Of a stretch of 20,490 nucleotides of DNA, positions 15,926 to 20,490 are shown piece by piece. This stretch comes from an uncultured Clostridia bacterium (lineage in GTDB: Bacteria > Bacillota > Clostridia > TANB77 > CAG-508). The notes under the pieces are model-generated. The model searched no databases. It was not told the origin of the DNA and worked only from the letters and a program-made list of their open reading frames with translations. The first letter of the stretch is position 1; each line of letters begins with the position of its first letter. The stretch spans positions 1 through 20,490 of the forward strand of contig CAKPFO010000027.1 in assembly GCA_934153805.1 (NCBI GenBank), read 5' to 3'. Both the position numbers and the translations under genes were made by a program.

Positions 15926-15963
15926 GGAGAATGATTTTAGTGTACTTAACTAAAGCATTCTCC
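15926..15963. terminator. Hairpin at the right end of the element
   Basis: GGAGAATG (15926-15933) pairs with CATTCTCC (15956-15963). Inside, TTTAGT pairs with ACTAAA, giving a near-continuous stem. The right inverted repeat lies within it. It may be a terminator for mob or a recombinase-binding end structure. Confidence 0.5.
15939..15955 (-). repeat. Right inverted repeat of the mobile-element remnant
   Basis: AGTGTACTTAACTAAAG is the reverse complement, with one mismatch in 17, of the left repeat at 11911-11927. Beyond it, 15964-16051 contains no gene and leads to the 3' end of yitT. Confidence 0.45.
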
Positions 15964-16051
15964 ACATCGCATTCCCCCAAAATCCCTTACATAAAAATTA
16001 TCAGCTTTTTCTCACTCACTACAAATTTACCATTCCTAATATTTTACACTT

Positions 16052-16903
16052 TTACCTTTTAAATCCTGTTCCGTAAGCTTCCCTTGCATTTATTATAACT
16101 ATAAAAGAATTTTTATCAATTTTTTTACATATTTGCTTTATTTTTATAGCTTCATTTCTTGAGCTGATACACCAAAGCATTACTTTCTCATCTTCCGTAT
16201 ACATTCCTTTAGCTTGCAATCCAGTTACTCCTCTTTTTATATTCTCTCCTATCTCATTTGCAATCTCCTCATAATAGTCAGAAACAATAAATAACATTTT
16301 AGTAAAATATACTCCTTCAAATACTATGTCTATCATTTTTCCCATTAAATATATTGTTATCGCAGAATATAAACCTATCTCTATATTTCTAAAAAATATT
16401 ACATTTAGAGCAACTATTACGATGTCTATTATAACAATTAGATTGCTGGTTCTATAATATGGCTTAAATGTTTTTATTATATAAGAAAGTAAATCTGTTC
16501 CACCAGTTGAAGCAGAGACTTTTAGAACTAATGACATTCCTATTCCCATTGTTATTCCACCATATATGCAGCTCAAAAAACTATCTACCGTTACAGCAGG
16601 TAACTTGTCAAAAATATCTATAAATATTGCCAAAAATATTGTTCCTAAAAGTGACTTTAACAAAAATTCCTTTCCTATTCTAAAATAGCTAATTATTAGT
16701 AATGGAATGTTAAGTGCAAATACTACCGTTCCTACTGGCCAATTTAGTAAATAATATGTTATTGTTGCAAAACCTGTAAAACCTCCTGATGATAGTTGAT
16801 TTGGCAACAAGAAAAAAGATGTTGCCATCGCCATTATAATGCATCCTAATATCAATAATAAATATTCATATATATATTTATTTAACTTTTTAGCAGTTTT
16901 CAT
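16052..16903 (-). CDS. YitT family membrane protein
   Basis: The 283-residue protein has five or six N-terminal membrane segments (about residues 12-170). Among the conserved family features are LPNQLSSGGFTGFATI and, in the middle, KVSASTGGTDLL. A soluble C-terminal DUF2179 domain (about 205-280) contains KRGVTGLQAKGMYT, VMLWCISSRNE and a terminal DKNSFIVIINAREAYGTGF, as in YitT/YpjC/YqfU of Bacillus. The function of the family is not settled; the soluble domain resembles small ligand-binding folds. AGGAAAGG precedes the ATG. It lies downstream of the radical SAM gene but is separated from it by a terminator, so it is likely transcribed independently. Confidence 0.9.
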   Translation of the reverse strand: MKTAKKLNKYIYEYLLLILGCIIMAMATSFFLLPNQLSSGGFTGFATITYYLLNWPVGTVVFALNIPLLIISYFRIGKEFLLKSLLGTIFLAIFIDIFDKLPAVTVDSFLSCIYGGITMGIGMSLVLKVSASTGGTDLLSYIIKTFKPYYRTSNLIVIIDIVIVALNVIFFRNIEIGLYSAITIYLMGKMIDIVFEGVYFTKMLFIVSDYYEEIANEIGENIKRGVTGLQAKGMYTEDEKVMLWCISSRNEAIKIKQICKKIDKNSFIVIINAREAYGTGFKR

Positions 16904-16974
16904 TTTGTATTCCTTTCCTAAAATTTATGTATCCTATACTTTAATTATTTGCTTATATTGGAAAAGATATACAA

Positions 16975-17029
16975 AAATAAATCCATGCCATTAAACTTGT
17001 CTTGTTTAATAACATGGATTTGCTTATTT
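16975..17029 (-). terminator. Terminator after the radical SAM gene
   Basis: ATCCATG (16981-16987)/CATGGAT (17013-17019) with inner TTAAAC/GTTTAA and outer AAATAA/TTATTT forms a long hairpin at the stop of the radical SAM gene. On the minus strand it is followed by TTTATTTTTG. Confidence 0.65.
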
Positions 17030-18090
17030 TATACTTTTTGTCCTAATATATCATCATATGTCTTTTCTATTTTTATTTCAAATTTTCCGTGTTTTATTTG
17101 CTCGTCTGGTTTAACCATAACATCAACCTCATATATATCTCTTAATTTTTCTATGTTTTCTTTTTTATGACCTATTATATTATTGATGTCATCTGGATTA
17201 GCTATTATTTCTACCTCTTTTACCTTAGTATTGAATTTTTTTATTTTCTCTACTATTACATCATACCACATAGCAGATTCTACAAGTTGTCTAAAAGCTG
17301 GATGATATGGTCCTGCTACTACTTGACTGTTAGAACTTGCTGGATCTGTAATTTCATCTGTATTTTGTAATCCTATTCTTATTACTTTTATATTTTTATT
17401 ATTAAATATATTTGTAACTTCTTTACATCTTTCTACAGCTTGTACAACTGAAAGAGGTTCATATTCACCATTTTTGTAGTCTTCTTCTAGTTGTGTTCCT
17501 TTTATTACTAGTACTGGGTAAATTCTTACTATTTTAGGTTTTAACTTTACCAAGGCTTTTGCTGTATTTATTTCATCAATCATAGTACTCTCTGGAAGAC
17601 CTACCATCATTTGGTGTCCTAGTCTAAAACCATAACGATTAATCAATTTAGAAGCCTTTTTTACATCTTCAAATGTATGTCCTCTTTTTGCTTTTTCTAA
17701 TATGTAATTATTAGCAGATTGAACCCCAAGTTCTATTGTTTTTACATTGTACTTTTTTAGCATTTTTAATATATCTTTACTAATGTAATCTGGTCTAGTA
17801 GATATACGAATACTATTAACTTTTCCTTCTTTTATATATTCATACGCTGCTTCTAGTAATTCTTTTTGTAACTCTACATCAATTCCTGTAAAGCTTCCTC
17901 CAAAAAAGGCAACCTCTATTTCCCTTTCATTTGTTTTAAAATTATTTAAATAATATTCTATGGTATCTTTAACATCTTTTGCTCTAACTTGTCTTTGCTC
18001 TCCACTTATTTTTGTTTGATTGCAAAATACACAAGCATTTGGACATCCTAAATGTGGCACGAAAATTGGTATAATATATTCTTTCTTCAT
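17029..18090 (-). CDS. Elp3-like radical SAM protein (COG1243 type)
   Basis: The 353-residue enzyme carries the radical S-adenosylmethionine cluster motif C16-xxx-C20-xx-C23 within GCPNACVFCNQ, where a 4Fe-4S cluster would cleave SAM. It has the family's EVAFFGGSFTGI glycine motif, TRPDYI, and ELGVQSANNYIL. Eukaryotic and archaeal Elp3 modify wobble uridines of tRNA, but they have a GNAT acetyltransferase domain that this shorter bacterial version lacks, so its substrate is unknown. The start ATG follows AAAGGAGG. It sits directly downstream of rnc as in many clostridia. There the next gene is usually smc; here a terminator and yitT follow instead. Confidence 0.88.
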   Translation of the reverse strand: MKKEYIIPIFVPHLGCPNACVFCNQTKISGEQRQVRAKDVKDTIEYYLNNFKTNEREIEVAFFGGSFTGIDVELQKELLEAAYEYIKEGKVNSIRISTRPDYISKDILKMLKKYNVKTIELGVQSANNYILEKAKRGHTFEDVKKASKLINRYGFRLGHQMMVGLPESTMIDEINTAKALVKLKPKIVRIYPVLVIKGTQLEEDYKNGEYEPLSVVQAVERCKEVTNIFNNKNIKVIRIGLQNTDEITDPASSNSQVVAGPYHPAFRQLVESAMWYDVIVEKIKKFNTKVKEVEIIANPDDINNIIGHKKENIEKLRDIYEVDVMVKPDEQIKHGKFEIKIEKTYDDILGQKV

Positions 18091-18174
18091 AATAACCTCC
18101 TTTTCTTATTTAGTTTTCTTATGTGTATTACTTGTATATATTCTTTAATTGCTCTTATATGTACATCTACCTTG

Positions 18175-18843
18175 TTACTTTTCTAGCGCTTTTCTTGCAG
18201 CTTCCATTTCTGCTGCTTTTTTTGTTTTTCCAGTACCTATAGCTAGTATTTTTCCATTTAGCTTTACCTCTGCTGTAAAAGTTTTATCATGGTCTGGACC
18301 TTCTTCTTTTATTATTTCATATTTAATGCTTACCTCTCCATGTTCTTGTAACTTTTCTTGCAACACAGTTTTGTAATCTTTTTTTCCAACATTTTGACTA
18401 GCAATTAAAGCCTCTTCTTTCAAATTTTCTACTATAAACTTTTCTGCCTCATTTAGTCCAGCATCAAAATAGATTGCAGCAATAACTGCTTCAACACTAT
18501 CTGCCATTATTGCTGTTCTTACATCATTATGACAGGCAAGTTCACTCTTTCCTAGAAATAAGAAATCACTAAAATTATGCTTTTTTGCAATTTTATATAA
18601 ACTTTCTTCACACACAATAGTTGCTCTAACTTTAGTCATTTCTCCTTCTGATAATTTTGGAAAATTATTATATAAATATTTACTAGATATAAATTCTAAT
18701 ATACTATCTCCTAAAAATTCTAATTTTTCATTACTTTGTATATGCTTTTCATATGCATATGATGTATGTGTTAATGCATTTTTTAATAACTCTTTATTCT
18801 TGAATACATATCCTATGTTTTCTTCTAATTTACTTAAATCCAT
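18175..18843 (-). CDS. rnc: Ribonuclease III
   Basis: RNase III cuts double-stranded RNA in rRNA precursors and structured mRNAs. The 222-residue protein has the signature NEKLEFLGDSILEF at residues 38-51, including the catalytic Glu42 and Asp46. The second acidic pair follows at about 115-120 (MADSVEAVIAAIYFDAG). A C-terminal double-stranded-RNA-binding domain spans about 153-221 (DYKTVLQEKLQE to TKKAAEMEAARKALE). Length is normal. AAGAAGG precedes the ATG. It is the third gene of the plsX-acpP-rnc-radical SAM run, a standard order in Bacillota, but a hairpin between acpP and rnc may set its level separately. Confidence 0.97.
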   Translation of the reverse strand: MDLSKLEENIGYVFKNKELLKNALTHTSYAYEKHIQSNEKLEFLGDSILEFISSKYLYNNFPKLSEGEMTKVRATIVCEESLYKIAKKHNFSDFLFLGKSELACHNDVRTAIMADSVEAVIAAIYFDAGLNEAEKFIVENLKEEALIASQNVGKKDYKTVLQEKLQEHGEVSIKYEIIKEEGPDHDKTFTAEVKLNGKILAIGTGKTKKAAEMEAARKALEK

Positions 18844-18882
18844 CTTTTACCTTCTTTCTACGCAATTATACTACAAAAAAAG

Positions 18883-18913
18883 AAAAAAAGAAAGGTATTC
18901 CCCCTTCTTTTTT
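18883..18913 (-). terminator. Hairpin between acpP and rnc
   Basis: On the minus strand, AAAAAAGAAGG (18903-18913) pairs with CCTTTCTTTTTTT (18883-18895) with one extra base, and the T-rich run continues. It lies after the acpP stop, so it may end most acpP transcripts. Confidence 0.6.
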
Positions 18914-18929
18914 ATACTTTATCTTTTAT

Positions 18930-19172
18930 TTAGGCTACGTGGTCTTTTATATAGTCAACAACATCTCCTATTGTAGATATTTTTTCTGCATCACTATCAG
19001 GAATTTCTGTATCAAATTCTTCTTCTAAAGCCATTATTAATTCTACAATATCTAATGAGTCTGCTCCTAAATCATCTATAAAAGATGCATCCATAGTTAT
19101 TGATGTTTCAGTAACACCTAATTGTTCAACTATTATCTCTTTTACTTTTTCAAATATTTCTTCTTGTGACAT
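18930..19172 (-). CDS. acpP: Acyl carrier protein
   Basis: The product carries growing fatty acyl chains on a phosphopantetheine arm attached to Ser of GADSLDIVE. The rest is typical: an acidic four-helix protein with FIDDLGADSLDIVELIMALEE-type core and TIGDVVDYI at the end. I choose the ATG at 19170-19172 (MSQEEIFEKVK, 80 residues, the usual ACP length). GGAGGGGG (19183-19190) lies 10 bases before it. A longer frame from 19217 would put this ribosome binding site inside the gene and add a non-conserved 15-residue tail. It lies 73 bases downstream of plsX and upstream of rnc. Confidence 0.96.
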   Translation of the reverse strand: MSQEEIFEKVKEIIVEQLGVTETSITMDASFIDDLGADSLDIVELIMALEEEFDTEIPDSDAEKISTIGDVVDYIKDHVA

Positions 19173-19245
19173 TACTTTTGCACCCCCTCCCGAAGTAGTT
19201 AATATTTTTCTTAACAATATTACAACTTTATATAATTGTCAAGTA

Positions 19246-20262
19246 CTATTTTTCAAATTCTTCAATCATTTTTTCTACAGCTTTATTCTTTACAAATTGC
19301 TCAGCTTGTTTTATAGTAAATTCAAATAATCTAGCATCACTGCTACCATGAGCTTTTACTACTGGTTTTTTTACCCCTAAAAACAATGCTCCACCGTATT
19401 CTTTATAATCCATTGCTTTTGATAATGCATTTATAGATGGCATTGCTGGTACCGCTCCAAGCATAGTAAATACATTCTTCTTTATGCTTTCTGTAAGTGT
19501 ACGTTTTACAAGTTTTCCTACACCTTCTACTGTTTTTAAAAATACATTTCCTGTATATCCATCTGCAACTAATATATCTAATTTTCCTGAAAAGGCATCT
19601 CTTCCCTCAACATTTCCAACAAAGTTCAAATTTAGTTCTTCTGCTTTTTCTTTTAGTAATTGATATGATTCTTTTACTAATTCATTACCTTTAGTTTCTT
19701 CTGTTCCTATATTTAATAATCCAACTGTTGGATGTTCTATTCCAAATGTATTTCTGTTATATATTGTTGCCATTTGTGCAAATTGTAATAAATTTATAGG
19801 CTTACAATTAGTATTAGAACCACAATCTATTAACATTAATCTACTTTTATATGATGGTAATATTCCTGCTAAAGCTGGTCTGTCTATTCCTTTTATTCTT
19901 CCAACTAAAAGCGTTGCTCCTGTTAAAAGTGCTCCTGAATTTCCTGCTGAAATGAATACATCTCCTTCTCCATTTTTTAGCATGTTAAATCCCACTACCA
20001 TTGAAGAATCCTTTTTGTGTTTTATTGCTTGTGTTGGTATATCACACATTTCTATTGTTTCTGTTGTGTGATGTATGCTAAGCCTATTTGATATTTCTGA
20101 TAAACTATTTTTTCCATAGAATTCTTTTACTTTTGCATTTATGGTATCTGTATCTCCTATTAAACATACTTCTGCTTCTATTTGACTTATTGCTTGCACT
20201 GCACCTTTTACAGTTGCATCTGGTGCATTATCTCCACCCATTGCATCTAATAGTATCTTCAT
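19246..20262 (-). CDS. plsX: Phosphate acyltransferase PlsX
   Basis: PlsX makes acyl-phosphate from acyl-ACP, which PlsY then uses for glycerol-3-phosphate acylation in membrane phospholipid synthesis. The 338-residue protein starts MKILLDAMGGDNAP, the family signature. It contains KDSSMVVGFNMLKNGEGDVFISAGNSGAL, DCGSN and VADGYTGNVFLKT, and its length is normal. It is a peripheral membrane enzyme with no membrane segment. AAAGGAGAG lies upstream of the ATG with a rather long spacer. It is the first gene in view of a fatty acid/phospholipid and RNA-processing cluster, with acpP directly after it, and two overlapping promoters lie upstream. Confidence 0.97.
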   Translation of the reverse strand: MKILLDAMGGDNAPDATVKGAVQAISQIEAEVCLIGDTDTINAKVKEFYGKNSLSEISNRLSIHHTTETIEMCDIPTQAIKHKKDSSMVVGFNMLKNGEGDVFISAGNSGALLTGATLLVGRIKGIDRPALAGILPSYKSRLMLIDCGSNTNCKPINLLQFAQMATIYNRNTFGIEHPTVGLLNIGTEETKGNELVKESYQLLKEKAEELNLNFVGNVEGRDAFSGKLDILVADGYTGNVFLKTVEGVGKLVKRTLTESIKKNVFTMLGAVPAMPSINALSKAMDYKEYGGALFLGVKKPVVKAHGSSDARLFEFTIKQAEQFVKNKAVEKMIEEFEK

Positions 20263-20343
20263 TTTTCTGTTTTCTCTCCTTTATTTGTTTTATAGATATA
20301 TATTGCATTGTTTATAATTTATGCCTCTTTATTGGATGTTCAC

Positions 20344-20384
20344 ATTGTATTACTTATTTTATATTATTGCAATAGTTTTTTCAA
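20344..20384 (-). promoter_or_regulatory. Two overlapping sigma-A promoters of plsX
   Basis: On the minus strand there are two well-spaced candidates. The first is TTGAAA (20379-20384), 17 bases, TAAAAT (20356-20361). The second is TTGCAA (20367-20372), 17 bases, TACAAT (20344-20349). They leave a leader of about 75-90 bases before plsX. I see no FapR-type operator in the leader. Confidence 0.6.
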
Positions 20385-20411
20385 TTTTTCTAAAAAACTG
20401 ACCAACTAACC

Positions 20412-20460
20412 AAAAGGGACGCCCCTTTTTCGAAAAAATTTACGAAAAGGGACACCCCTT
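20412..20460. repeat. Tandem palindromic repeat upstream of the plsX promoters
   Basis: AAAAGGGACGCCCCTTTT (20412-20429) recurs as AAAAGGGACACCCCTT (20445-20460), a 33-base period with one substitution. Each copy is an imperfect palindrome. The inner halves can also pair (CCCTTTTTCG/CGAAAAGGG) around an A-rich loop. It is either a terminator for an upstream gene or an operator-like site. Bases 20461-20490 could be the last codons of a minus-strand gene (stop TAG at 20461-20463), but this is too short to support. Confidence 0.55.
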
Positions 20461-20490
20461 CTAACAAGATTGATGTTGTAATTTTTCTTC

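Larger units (their letters stand above)
11911..15955. mobile_element. Degenerate Tn4451-like integrative/mobilizable element with cargo operon
   Basis: The interval carries a tnpV relic at its left, a MobV (TnpZ-type) relaxase relic with an oriT-like site at its right, and a three-gene cargo operon between. TnpV and a Mob/Pre-family TnpZ are both encoded by Tn4451/Tn4453 of Clostridium. The characteristic large serine recombinase (TnpX) is absent. All three non-cargo-transport reading frames that I could check (tnpV, mob, histidine phosphatase) are broken. The boundaries are set by a 17-bp inverted repeat and by the neighbouring core genes ogg and yitT. A chimera of two separate remnants is also possible. 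Confidence 0.6.

Noticed and set aside
19173..19217. Extended N-terminus of the acyl carrier protein
   Set aside because: The extension covers the strong GGAGGGGG ribosome binding site, is not ACP-like, and would exceed the usual ACP length.

Overview
The window looks like chromosome from a spore-forming, gut-type member of the Clostridia (Bacillota). It is very AT-rich, has strong AGGAGG-type ribosome binding sites, carries an alpha/beta-type small acid-soluble spore protein gene, and has the low-GC Gram-positive gene order plsX-acpP-rnc-radical SAM (Elp3-like). Translation uses the standard bacterial code (UGG for Trp in all intact genes). Almost all genes lie on the minus strand.

Layout. 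1-341: no intact gene; a stem-loop and a possible decayed reading frame. 342-1745: a secreted or surface protein with a type IV prepilin-like N-terminus and a C-terminal FGE-sulfatase/C-type-lectin-like domain. Its last ~115 bases have the base composition and NNY codon pattern of the variable region of a diversity-generating retroelement (DGR). 1746-2337: a nested 123-base palindrome and two terminator-like hairpins. 2338-4788: clpC. 4889-5343: two very small unrecognised genes. 5535-5732: the spore protein gene on the plus strand. 5820-11711: a DNA-repair-rich minus-strand block of ogg, then (after an 118-base palindromic element) addB, an S66 LD-carboxypeptidase and a family 4 uracil-DNA glycosylase. 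The last three are translationally coupled. addB carries one frameshift in a six-base homopolymer.

11911-15955: a degenerate integrative/mobilizable element of the Tn4451 type, bounded by a 17-bp imperfect inverted repeat. It holds a frameshifted tnpV at the left, a truncated MobV/TnpZ-type relaxase gene at the right with a pMV158-like oriT in front of it, and a long run of stem-loops. In between is a cargo operon read from a consensus sigma-A promoter: broken histidine phosphatase, intact class I glutamine amidotransferase, intact MFS transporter. No recombinase is present, so the element looks dead while part of its cargo is still intact.

16052-20490: core genes again, with yitT, the Elp3-like radical SAM protein, rnc, acpP and plsX. 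Upstream of plsX are two overlapping promoters and a tandem palindromic repeat.

The most exciting candidate system is the DGR-type diversified pilin-like protein at the left edge. The reverse transcriptase and template repeat are not in the window; by usual DGR order they could lie just beyond base 1, or elsewhere in the genome. Everything here comes from reading the sequence; no database search was run.
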